NCBI GenBank assembly: GCA_963580095.1
Contig: CAUZJQ010000207.1
Span: 1 to 7,633, forward strand
Length of the DNA stretch: 7,633 bases
Origin: CAJWLW01 sp963580095
GTDB lineage: Bacteria > Verrucomicrobiota > Lentisphaeria > JABSQK01 > CAJWLW01
Direction of reading: 5' to 3'
The notes beneath the pieces are model-generated. The model saw only the letters and a list, made by a program, of their open reading frames with translations. It made no database searches and was not told where the DNA came from. Of the stretch, positions 1-6,516 are shown piece after piece. The translations under genes and the position numbers were made by a program. The first letter of the stretch is position 1, and each line of letters opens with the position of its first letter.

Positions 1-1
1 G

Positions 2-883
2 ATATTAAGTTGGACACCGGCTGCTGATAAGGGCGATTTGGTTTTGACGGGAACGTCGGATACGGGTGTCGTTAGTAAAATGACATGGACCCGTGATGCC
101 GCCTGGGGCGAAGACAACAGCGGAATCGTCTTTATTAGCGATGGGAATACCTATTGGGAGCGTCGCGGGGGTGGTACCCTCGGGGGCGGCGACATATGGA
201 TAGTTGCCTCGGGTGGGGTTTCCCTCGCTCCACCGGATGCAGACGGTGACGGCGTCGCCGACGATGTTGACCAATGTGCCGACACGCCTGACGGTGAAGC
301 TGTTGATGCCAATGGTTGTTCCGACTCTCAGAAAGACAGCGACAATGACGGCGTCAGTGATGCCGCTGACCAATGTGCCGGCACGGCTGACGGGGACGCT
401 GTTGATGCCAATGGCTGTTCCGACTCTCAGAGAGACAGCGACAACGATGGCGTCAGTGACAATGCTGACCTGTGCGCCGACTCGCCTGCCGGAAGCGCGG
501 TCGATGCTAACGGTTGCGATGCCTTTGCACTGATCCAACAGGTACTTAGCGCGATCGGATCGACACCAGGCCCGCAGGGGCCGCAGGGCAAGGTCGGTGC
601 TGATGGCGCGGTTGGTGCCGATGGCGCGGTTGGTGCCGATGGCGCGGTTGGCGCGGTTGGTGCCAATGCACCGTGCACAACATGCGCCGCAGTCACCGAT
701 GCTGCAGTCTCGTTGGCCTGCAAGCTTGTAGGCACCAACCCGCCGACCAGTGTCCCGGAGCTTGAGGAATTTGCTCAGGCCATTGTCGATACTCTCCTGA
801 TCAGCGCCAATTTCTGCGACCCGGACAACTGCGACGTCGGCGCGGGAATTTCCGCTGCTATCGCCGCCAAGTTGGCTGAGTAG
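2..883 (+). CDS. TSP3-repeat and collagen-like surface protein, 5'-truncated by the window edge
   Basis: The frame is open from the first bases with no stop upstream, so the gene starts outside the window; TTG at 38 is only an internal codon. About the first 75 residues, ending in a DIWIVASGG segment, resemble a blade of a TolB/PD40-type beta-propeller. Three 33-residue repeats follow (bases 236, 335 and 434), built on D-x-D-x-DGV-x-D...C...VDANGC. This is the acidic Ca2+-binding thrombospondin type 3 pattern of many bacterial surface proteins. Next comes an uninterrupted Gly-X-Y tract of 11 triplets (569-667), then a tail with five Cys residues (CTTC, then three single Cys) and a hydrophobic end rich in Ala/Ile. 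A role in the envelope or outside the cell is inferred from these repeats; no anchor or sorting signal is recognisable at the C-terminus. The opposite strand is also open here, but its translation is low-complexity and is the shadow of these repeats. The exact function is unknown. Confidence 0.85.
   Translation: MLSWTPAADKGDLVLTGTSDTGVVSKMTWTRDAAWGEDNSGIVFISDGNTYWERRGGGTLGGGDIWIVASGGVSLAPPDADGDGVADDVDQCADTPDGEAVDANGCSDSQKDSDNDGVSDAADQCAGTADGDAVDANGCSDSQRDSDNDGVSDNADLCADSPAGSAVDANGCDAFALIQQVLSAIGSTPGPQGPQGKVGADGAVGADGAVGADGAVGAVGANAPCTTCAAVTDAAVSLACKLVGTNPPTSVPELEEFAQAIVDTLLISANFCDPDNCDVGAGISAAIAAKLAE
236..520 (+). repeat. Three 99-bp tandem repeats encoding TSP3 calcium-binding units
   Basis: Repeat units begin at 236, 335 and 434, exactly 99 bases apart. 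Each encodes a D-x-D-x-DGV core and ends in VDANGC. Units one and two share a near-identical DNA block around 305-331 and 404-430, while unit three has diverged more at the DNA level. Acidic side chains in the DxDxDG core normally bind Ca2+, and the paired Cys in each unit could form disulfides. The strong DNA identity suggests fairly recent duplication of units one and two. Confidence 0.85.
569..667 (+). repeat. Collagen-like Gly-X-Y tract with an 18-bp tandem core
   Basis: Eleven uninterrupted Gly-X-Y triplets run from GPQGPQGKV through alternating GAD and GAV to GAN. The core is an 18-base unit (GADGAV) at 596-613, 614-631 and 632-649. The last two copies are identical and the first differs by one base. 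A half unit follows at 650-658. Such tracts can form a collagen triple helix in bacterial surface proteins, although 11 triplets is short. The in-frame 18-base unit could change copy number without breaking the reading frame. Confidence 0.85.
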
Positions 884-904
884 GCACAACTATACGTTGA
901 TTAA

Positions 905-943
905 GGAAAAGCGCGGAATCGAAAGATTCCGCGCTTTTTTTTT
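905..943 (+). terminator. Strong rho-independent terminator of the TSP3/collagen gene
   Basis: A perfect 11-bp stem (910-920 with 925-935) is capped by a GAAA tetraloop of the stable GNRA type and followed by a run of nine T (935-943, the first T also closing the stem). It lies 26 bases after the stop at 883. The four A before the stem (907-910) can pair with the T run, so it could also work in part on the opposite strand. Confidence 0.93.
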
Positions 944-960
944 ACTGGAAAAAATCCAAG

Positions 961-993
961 AAAATAAAACCGTGAATTAACGTTATTTCACGG
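961..993 (-). terminator. Probable rho-independent terminator of the JmjC-like gene
   Basis: Read on the minus strand, a 7-bp stem (993-987 with 976-970, CCGTGAA/TTCACGG) with a 10-base loop is followed at once by TTTTATTTT (969-961). It is the first stem with a T tract downstream of the minus-strand stop at 1117, about 120 bases away. The stem is shorter and the loop larger than in the terminator at 905-943, so it should be weaker. Confidence 0.6.
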
Positions 994-1116
994 CCCCCCC
1001 CTAAAAAAAATACACTATTGGCAGGTCGCATAATGCAAGGTGAGGTTCTCGCGGCGTTTCCTGGCGCGTAACGCCTTACCTGAACATTACGTCGCCGGTC
1101 TCTCCCGGCATCGACG

Positions 1117-2049
1117 TCAGTACATTGCCGACGGTGGCGGGGGCGCCTTGTCTGGGTAGTCGCGGCAGAACGCCTCGTGCTCGGCTTCGAACGGTGCCAG
1201 ATGGCCGTTGAGGCGTAGGCCGCCATGCGAGATGTTGATGCTCATCGAGGCTTCACTGCCTGCGACAACCCAGTGCGGAGTCAGCAGTGTGTTCCACAGC
1301 ATATCGCCGAAAGCCATGTCGTAGCACAGCGCATCATCATCAGTGAGTTCAGCCGGCCGGATGAGCGTCTTCTGTTTGTAGCTGAGGCGAATGTCTTTCG
1401 GAGCCCAGCGCTCTGCATCGCGGAGTCCGCAAAAGTGCTTTTGGCCGTAGAGCTGCCATGCCATCACTTGGGAGACATCCATGTGATACCCAGTCCGGCA
1501 GCCGGGGCCGCTGATAAAGATGATCGGGGAGCAGCGATCACACGTGAAGTCGTTAGCCGCCAGTGCCGCCTGCCAGACGTCGAGCACGCGCTCTTTGAAT
1601 CCGTGCAGGAAACCGTCGGGCCGGTCGAAGCGGGACAATTTGAAATGGGCCAGCGCGAACGGCTCGAGCATCGCGACGTCGATCGGCAGCGCGCAAAACC
1701 ACTCGGCAATGTCATCGAGCTGCAGCTGATCGTGCCCCTGGCCGAGTGTGATCCGTGCTTCACTGTCGCTACGGGCCTGATCGACGATCTCCGGCAATGA
1801 GGGAAAGTCGAAGTCGAAATCGATCAACCCGTCGATCATAAAGTTGCGGGCACCGTTCCATGCCGCGCAGAATTCCGGCCAGGATGTTACAGTTGTTTGC
1901 ATCGGAAAATCTACCGTCTTGCGTTGCGCAATAAAAGCGAAAAAGGCCGGAGTGATGGCTCGATCTTGTAATGTGTCGCGCGGTGAACTATCCTGCAATA
2001 GTTGCTCAATGGACGCAAGCCGCGTACTGACTTTGCTGTACGGCGCCAT
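1117..2049 (-). CDS. JmjC/cupin_8-like Fe(II)-dependent oxygenase
   Basis: This 310-residue protein has the C-terminal signature of JmjC-type 2-oxoglutarate oxygenases. An HxD pair (H189, D191, in GYHMDVSQVMAWQLYG) is followed by a Lys (K204) at the usual G-x-K place where many relatives bind 2-oxoglutarate. Then come a GDMLWN strand with the distal His (H259, TPHWVV) and the SMSINIS strand that normally closes the barrel. All three iron ligands are present, so an active hydroxylase is likely; the substrate (protein side chain or small molecule) cannot be read. There is no signal peptide or membrane segment, so it should be cytoplasmic. The ATG at 2049 has no clear Shine-Dalgarno. A second in-frame ATG at 1902 (M50) is a possible alternative that would leave more room for promoters. 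It is convergent with the collagen-like gene and divergent from the pseudopilin. A non-enzymatic cupin is the main alternative. Confidence 0.8.
   Translation of the reverse strand: MAPYSKVSTRLASIEQLLQDSSPRDTLQDRAITPAFFAFIAQRKTVDFPMQTTVTSWPEFCAAWNGARNFMIDGLIDFDFDFPSLPEIVDQARSDSEARITLGQGHDQLQLDDIAEWFCALPIDVAMLEPFALAHFKLSRFDRPDGFLHGFKERVLDVWQAALAANDFTCDRCSPIIFISGPGCRTGYHMDVSQVMAWQLYGQKHFCGLRDAERWAPKDIRLSYKQKTLIRPAELTDDDALCYDMAFGDMLWNTLLTPHWVVAGSEASMSINISHGGLRLNGHLAPFEAEHEAFCRDYPDKAPPPPSAMY
1966..1994 (+). promoter_or_regulatory. Candidate sigma70-type promoter for the pseudopilin gene
   Basis: TTGTAA (1966-1971) and TATCCT (1989-1994) each match four of six consensus bases and are separated by 17 bases. 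Transcription would start near 2001 and give a leader of about 85 bases before the ATG at 2086. The site lies inside the 5' part of the divergent oxygenase gene, as it must because the start-to-start gap is only 36 bases. Matches this weak occur often by chance. Confidence 0.2.
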
Positions 2050-2065
2050 TCTTTACTACAAGCCC

Positions 2066-2083
2066 CGAAGTACGACGACTTCG
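2066..2083. promoter_or_regulatory. Dyad between divergent starts: possible operator or start-site hairpin
   Basis: CGAAGT (2066-2071) and ACTTCG (2078-2083) form a perfect 6-bp inverted repeat with a 6-base spacer. It lies in the 36-base gap between the two divergent start codons and ends two bases before the pseudopilin ATG. It could be a regulator binding site serving both genes, or an RNA hairpin over the ribosome landing site of the pseudopilin mRNA, which has no visible Shine-Dalgarno. Which of these applies is not decidable from the sequence. Confidence 0.35.
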
Positions 2084-2085
2084 CC

Positions 2086-2910
2086 ATGAACCGTAAGATA
2101 CCGCTACGACTTTTTACGCTCATCGAATTGCTTGTAGTCATCGTGGTTATCTCCATCCTTATGTCGATATTGCTGCCCGCCCTATCGGTCTCTAAGGAAC
2201 GAGCGAAGCGAATTTTATGTATGAGCAATCTGAAAGGAAACGGTCTATCCTGCAAATTGTATTCCTCCGATAACGCGACGGAGTATCCAAGGACCCGACG
2301 GGACTACCCCATCTTGATGACCAGGAACAGCACCTCACCCGACCTTTCAGGCACGCCGATGACGACGGAGCTGGACGAGTACGGGATGATCAGAGGTACC
2401 GTCCGCTGCCCGTCCGTGGCCCAGCTCAATATCGGTGGCGGTAATTCCTTCCCGGACGGTGCGGTCTCTGAGACCTTGGTGCATTGGCCATCCGACCCGG
2501 CCACGGCCAACGGCAACGGACTGATGACGTATTTCTACATCGGTGGTGCCTCCATCCTTGACCCGCATGACTACCCGATCGGATGGTATTGGTATGGCTG
2601 GCACGTTGGTTTTTGGCCGGAATTCAACGCAGCAGGCGGCGATCGTGTGCGGCCGTGTGTTCGCGAGCGGTTGATCGATAACCCGAGTAGGAATCCCCTC
2701 ATGTTCGATATTTCCTATACCGGTGTTCCCGCCTTCACGCCAAGTTGGTACCCGGCGGAGTCGAACCACGAAGGAGAGGACGGCCTGACCGGTGTCGGCA
2801 TCAACACGCTTTATGTCGACGGTCACGTCAGCTGGGTCGCATTGATCGGGGGGCGGGGGCCTAATGGGGCTTTCGGTAAAGATGCCGGTGACAACGAGTT
2901 TCACCATTAA
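2086..2910 (+). CDS. Type II/IV pseudopilin (Lentisphaerota-style, prepilin N-terminal methylation domain)
   Basis: This 274-residue protein starts with a nine-residue basic leader (MNRKIPLRL) followed by FTLIELLVVIVVISILMSIL. That is the prepilin peptidase and methylation motif with the conserved Glu at +5 (E14) and one hydrophobic helix (about 10-31). The residue before the cut is Leu instead of the usual Gly. The segment after the helix (LLPALS, ERAKR, CMSNLK, YSSDN) and the end motif N-x-LYVDGHVSW (240-250) match the large pseudopilin families of Lentisphaerota and Planctomycetes. The usual H-x9-DG spacing is longer here (H228 to D245, 16 residues between). The protein is expected in the inner membrane or periplasm, possibly in a type II-like system, though relatives often occur singly beside glycan-degradation genes as here. 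The ATG at 2086 is chosen because a TTG at 2002 would add 28 residues before the leader and overlap the divergent gene's start. There is no clear Shine-Dalgarno. Confidence 0.9.
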   Translation: MNRKIPLRLFTLIELLVVIVVISILMSILLPALSVSKERAKRILCMSNLKGNGLSCKLYSSDNATEYPRTRRDYPILMTRNSTSPDLSGTPMTTELDEYGMIRGTVRCPSVAQLNIGGGNSFPDGAVSETLVHWPSDPATANGNGLMTYFYIGGASILDPHDYPIGWYWYGWHVGFWPEFNAAGGDRVRPCVRERLIDNPSRNPLMFDISYTGVPAFTPSWYPAESNHEGEDGLTGVGINTLYVDGHVSWVALIGGRGPNGAFGKDAGDNEFHH

Positions 2911-4076
2911 TCGAGACTTCGCCGAAAATCCTCCGGCACCTCGGCCGCAAACAGCTGTATCGTGCCGAACGGTGAGGCGTTGTAGATCACGTACTTGTTG
3001 TCCGCAGTAAAGTACGGATCGGGTTCGAACCGCGAACACCCGGCGATGCCGTAATTTTGACAGTCATGCACCAGTGCCCGGCTCTTCCCTGAGGCAAAAT
3101 TGCCGATGACGATTCGAATCGGTCCCGGTTTGCCGTCGATCGCACCAGTTGCCTGGAAGTCCGCGAAATCATCACTGACGAAGTATTTCCCGCAGCGCGA
3201 TACCGAGATATGATAAAACCACGAATCCGGCGCTGGAAAGACCGATGGCGCTTCGTCGCCGGGCGCTGCATACATCAGGTTCCCTTCCGGGTGCCTTGAA
3301 TCATGCCGGCGTTTTTCCCCATCCCAGGTCACCGTGCAGGCAACCATGCCGGTATCCGCCAGCCATGTCATGTGCCCGGTCGATTCGGCTGTCCATGGCT
3401 TGCCGAACGGCAGACGCAACGGTTCGTCGGCTGCCAGCTCGCGTACCAGGACGGGGACGCCCTGCAAATCGCTGTCGCCGGCAATCAGCTGATACAGCAG
3501 CCTTGGCGGCTTGCACAGTGAAAGCTGCCCGTGCGGATTACGGTTCTCCGGGCAATCGACGAGCACTTGTCGCTCGCCGGTCTGCATGTCGACCGTGCTG
3601 CAGATGAAGTGGTCGCCCTTCGCCTCGGTCATCAGCAGGTACCGGTCATCTGACGATATGGCGCCGATGCCGCCGGTGATCGCGCCTGCCGGCAGGACCT
3701 CCTCCTTTACCAGGGTCATCAGCGAAATGCGCCGCAGCGAACCGTCGTGCATCGGATAGTAGGCCCATTCGCCCCAGGACACGTGCGCCACCTCCTCCGA
3801 CGGTACGTTGGGTTCGATCAGAGTCGTGTCGCGTGCTTCGAGATCCGCAATCAGCAGTTGCCGACTCCGCGTGTGCATGTCCAGGGCACGGAAAAAGATC
3901 AGCCGCCGGCCGTCGGGTGAGCCGTAGGGCTGCTCACAGTAAATGTTGTGGCTCATGCCGACGCTGGTGGTCATGCGGATGATGCGCGAGCCGCTGTCCG
4001 GGTCGGTGCCCCAGTCGCAGGACTCACGCAGGTGCGGCATGTCGGCGTCGAGCGGGCGGTAGGCGTGGAAACTCAT
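2907..4076 (-). CDS. Oligogalacturonate-lyase-like (PL22) seven-bladed beta-propeller
   Basis: This 389-residue protein is close to the usual family length (about 385-390) and has no signal peptide, as expected for cytoplasmic PL22 enzymes that split unsaturated digalacturonate from pectin. The N-terminal TDPDSGSRIIRMTTS and the blade repeats with SPDG-like turns fit the family. GHMTW (H235) and the YHISV strand (H289) correspond in order and spacing to the catalytic His and the first Mn2+ ligand of known enzymes. The later HPHP-type metal motif is replaced by EPDP (E351, D353), so lyase activity on oligogalacturonate is uncertain and a related uronate substrate or other chemistry is possible. 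It lies 38 bases after the DUF4838 stop, with GGAAAA just before the ATG as a weak ribosome site, so it is probably the last gene of an operon. Its stop interlocks with that of the convergent pseudopilin. Confidence 0.8.
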   Translation of the reverse strand: MSFHAYRPLDADMPHLRESCDWGTDPDSGSRIIRMTTSVGMSHNIYCEQPYGSPDGRRLIFFRALDMHTRSRQLLIADLEARDTTLIEPNVPSEEVAHVSWGEWAYYPMHDGSLRRISLMTLVKEEVLPAGAITGGIGAISSDDRYLLMTEAKGDHFICSTVDMQTGERQVLVDCPENRNPHGQLSLCKPPRLLYQLIAGDSDLQGVPVLVRELAADEPLRLPFGKPWTAESTGHMTWLADTGMVACTVTWDGEKRRHDSRHPEGNLMYAAPGDEAPSVFPAPDSWFYHISVSRCGKYFVSDDFADFQATGAIDGKPGPIRIVIGNFASGKSRALVHDCQNYGIAGCSRFEPDPYFTADNKYVIYNASPFGTIQLFAAEVPEDFRRSLD

Positions 4077-4114
4077 TTTTCCAGTAGGTTTAGAAGTTAG
4101 GAGATGACGGCAGT

Positions 4115-6505
4115 CTACTCGACCACACGATATAGGAACGGCCGGCGGAACATGCCGCCGAACTGCAACACATTGTTACAGCGCACGGTGATATTATTGG
4201 TGCCCGGTTTGAGTTTGCCTGACAGGTCTACGTCCCAGTCGAACTTGTAGTCGTTTAGCCACCACAAGGGATTCCACTCCCGATAGCCGACCATTTCGCC
4301 GTTGACCCAGAGCCACGATTCGCTGAACAGCCCCGGAAAATGGATGTGCACCTTCCCGTCTGTATCGGCCGGCGTGACTTCGATATCCGTCTTGTACCAG
4401 AGGTGACCGGTGAAACTCTGCCAGTCGGGGTGCAGGATCCCTTGCGCCGGCGGGTACAGATCGGTGCTGACCATCTCCCATTCGGTTGTCGGGTAATCTT
4501 TCCGGCGGTCCGGCGTCCGGTACTTGTTCTTGTTGGCGTGCCAATATGTCAGGTCCGCCTTCTTGTAGCCCCAGCCACGACCGAGTCCGGTGTCGCGAGG
4601 GTCCCGGTGGAAAGCCCATTCCAGCGGCAGCCGCGCAACGAGCGATCCCGTGGTGCCGTCCGTGAGCGCGAGCAGATCCATGTACTGCTTCACTTCGCCC
4701 TGAAGCCATGCCGGGCTGCCGCCCGGTTCGTTGGCGGAAGAGCCCGGCCCAATGACGCGCGTCGTGAATGTCGAATTCATTTCAGCCATTTCGAGCCGTG
4801 ACGCCAACGTCCGCATACCCGCTGCCGAGGCGCGCTTGTAGTCGGCATCGGTCGATGCCGCGAAGACCATCTCCATGTAACCCGACAGTGTGTCGAAACT
4901 GAGCCGGACGAAACGCATGCGCTCCAGCACCAGCTTCTCGTTACGGGTGAGATTATCTTTCCGCGCCAACACCCCGGCGGCGGCCTCGGCAACTGCGATA
5001 TGGCCGCGCAGCGTTTCCATAACCTCACGTGTATAAATCGCCGGTGCTGTCATGTACTCGTGCTCGGTGACGATCGTCTCTTCCCACGCCTTGTAGATGG
5101 TGTCCCAATATTTGCCCATGGGGCCGGAAATCGGTCCGTAAAACTTCTTGTAGAACTCGGCGATCATCGTGTCGACATCCGCCTCCGGATCCCACATCAG
5201 CTGGCCGCGGATGTGCAGATTGGTGAATACTTTGGCCATCGCGTTGCGCGATTCCGTACCGATGCCGAGGATGCCGGCGTCGCGATAGTGCTTCACATCA
5301 TGGCGAAACGCCATGTGCGACGGGTTCGGGATGTTGCGCCACACCAGCATGCCCTGGTCATAGTCATAGATGCATACCCGCCCGTCCATGATCTCCGACC
5401 AGCGGTACATCATGTCGCGGTACTCCTGCTTCGGCGGACTGAAGACGCTGTCCATGCCGTGGTTCGGATCGATGTCGATCGGCGCCAGCCACATCACCAT
5501 GTTGTCGGGCACCTCATGATTTCGCTGCGGCGGGATACTGACATTCACATAGGCCATGCCGCCGATCACCGTCTTGCTCTCCGGGTAGCGCTCCTTCATC
5601 AGCCGGCCGACATTGGCATAGAACGCCATCATCGGGTCGGTCTGCGAGGTTTTCACGAAATACTTGTCCTGCAGGTTGGCGTGCAGCTCGGCGTCCCGTT
5701 CGGAGTCATTCGTGTACGCACCATCATCGATGGCCAGCGAGATAACCGATGCACCGCCCTCGATCGCGGATGCCATCTTGTTGAGGACATGCTCGGCAGT
5801 CTCGGGCTCGGAGAACGGTACGTTGAAGGAGGTGCCGCCTTCCGGTGCCAAATCCTCGGTGTAGTGCATCAGTGCGTGCCCCATGCCGGGGGCACGTTGG
5901 CTACTCATGAAATTACGCCGTTGAAATTCGACCTGACCCTCAGTCGAGCCGTTCCACGAAATCCAGTAGTGCCGGACTTCGAATGGCGAGCCGTAAGCAT
6001 GATCCAGATCACCGATCGCCAGCCGCTCCTGTTCGGGGATGCACTCCCCGATCGCCGTCGGCAGGTACCAGCGACACCCCCACATGTGCAGCAGATGCAT
6101 CACCGCGTAGTAGTGCGACTCGTCGTTGTTGCCGGCCAGATAGACGCGGTTCCCGTCGCGTAGTACGACAATGCCGTCGGCGCGGAGGAATGGATCCTTC
6201 TTGAGCACTGCCTGCAGCTTCGCGTTGAGCGCGGGCCTGGCTTTGAGCGCCTCGCTGCCGACGTACAGGACCGGCTTGGGCCGATGCATCGCATCGGTGG
6301 TGTGGACGACTGCGGGTTTCGCGCCGGACATGAGCTCGATGTACTTTGCCAGGTCAGTTGCCGCCTGCTTCTCCCAATGCCCGGCGTCGGCAGCAACGAC
6401 GATGCTGGCGGCGGTCCTGCCGTTGTCGGCGACGACGAGGTCCGCTGCCCGGACCGTGGTGGAGAGGAGCAGAGTCAGCGCGATGACGCGGTATAGATGT
6501 CTCAT
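4115..6505 (-). CDS. Exported DUF4838 glycoside-hydrolase-like protein with C-terminal jelly roll
   Basis: This 796-residue protein has a signal peptide (basic MRHLYR, hydrophobic IALTLLL, likely cut after VRA at 20). Residues about 21-165 look like the GH20/GH67-type N-terminal alpha/beta domain found before catalytic barrels (AATDLAKYIELMSG, VLYVGSEA, YYAVMHLLHMWGCRWYLPT). Residues about 175-475 match DUF4838, a presumed TIM-barrel region with conserved D260-D261, MMAFYANVGRLMKERYPES and IRGQLMWDPEAD. A helical linker follows, then about 690-796 form a galactose-binding-like jelly roll with the GH2-style WLWVNGEMVGY. It probably acts on a polysaccharide outside the cytoplasm; the substrate is unknown. 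The start at 6505 is chosen because it gives a clean signal peptide and has AAAGG six bases upstream; the frame stays open to an ATG at 6607, but that would bury the signal peptide. It lies 122 bases after the reductase gene. Confidence 0.85.
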   Translation of the reverse strand: MRHLYRVIALTLLLSTTVRAADLVVADNGRTAASIVVAADAGHWEKQAATDLAKYIELMSGAKPAVVHTTDAMHRPKPVLYVGSEALKARPALNAKLQAVLKKDPFLRADGIVVLRDGNRVYLAGNNDESHYYAVMHLLHMWGCRWYLPTAIGECIPEQERLAIGDLDHAYGSPFEVRHYWISWNGSTEGQVEFQRRNFMSSQRAPGMGHALMHYTEDLAPEGGTSFNVPFSEPETAEHVLNKMASAIEGGASVISLAIDDGAYTNDSERDAELHANLQDKYFVKTSQTDPMMAFYANVGRLMKERYPESKTVIGGMAYVNVSIPPQRNHEVPDNMVMWLAPIDIDPNHGMDSVFSPPKQEYRDMMYRWSEIMDGRVCIYDYDQGMLVWRNIPNPSHMAFRHDVKHYRDAGILGIGTESRNAMAKVFTNLHIRGQLMWDPEADVDTMIAEFYKKFYGPISGPMGKYWDTIYKAWEETIVTEHEYMTAPAIYTREVMETLRGHIAVAEAAAGVLARKDNLTRNEKLVLERMRFVRLSFDTLSGYMEMVFAASTDADYKRASAAGMRTLASRLEMAEMNSTFTTRVIGPGSSANEPGGSPAWLQGEVKQYMDLLALTDGTTGSLVARLPLEWAFHRDPRDTGLGRGWGYKKADLTYWHANKNKYRTPDRRKDYPTTEWEMVSTDLYPPAQGILHPDWQSFTGHLWYKTDIEVTPADTDGKVHIHFPGLFSESWLWVNGEMVGYREWNPLWWLNDYKFDWDVDLSGKLKPGTNNITVRCNNVLQFGGMFRRPFLYRVVE

Positions 6506-6511
6506 TGATGA

Positions 6512-6516
6512 CCTTT
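6512..6516 (-). promoter_or_regulatory. Ribosome binding site fixing the DUF4838 start
   Basis: On the minus strand AAAGG lies six bases before the ATG at 6505-6503. This supports the signal-peptide start over the more distant in-frame ATG at 6607. It is the clearest Shine-Dalgarno-like site among the five genes whose starts fall in the window. Confidence 0.6.

Noticed and set aside
236..667. The collagen tract is 99 bases long, the same as the TSP3 repeat period
   Set aside because: The two tracts share no sequence, so the equal length is most likely coincidence.
5..889. Long minus-strand open frame opposite the TSP3/collagen gene
   Set aside because: Its translation is low-complexity (repeated IGTNRA and similar) and mirrors the repeats of the plus strand, where TSP3 and Gly-X-Y patterns are clear.
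1053..1075. GGCGTT/AACGCC inverted repeat in the intergenic region
   Set aside because: A six-base stem with an 11-base loop and no T tract on either side; likely to occur by chance in GC-rich DNA.
1225..1800. Plus-strand open frame opposite the JmjC-like gene
   Set aside because: No domain or ribosome site; the opposite frame holds the full iron-binding triad in the right strand context.
2002..2085. TTG start giving a longer pseudopilin
   Set aside because: It would add 28 residues ahead of a standard short prepilin leader and overlap the divergent gene's start codon.
2848..2869. G-rich stretch near the pseudopilin 3' end, possible G-quadruplex
   Set aside because: Only three separate G runs are present, so a normal three-tetrad four-run structure does not fit well; the bases also encode a Gly-rich end of the protein.
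5000..6163. Long plus-strand open frame opposite the DUF4838 gene
   Set aside because: Rich in His, Arg and Val with no recognisable domain; it lies wholly antisense to a gene with a signal peptide and known domains.
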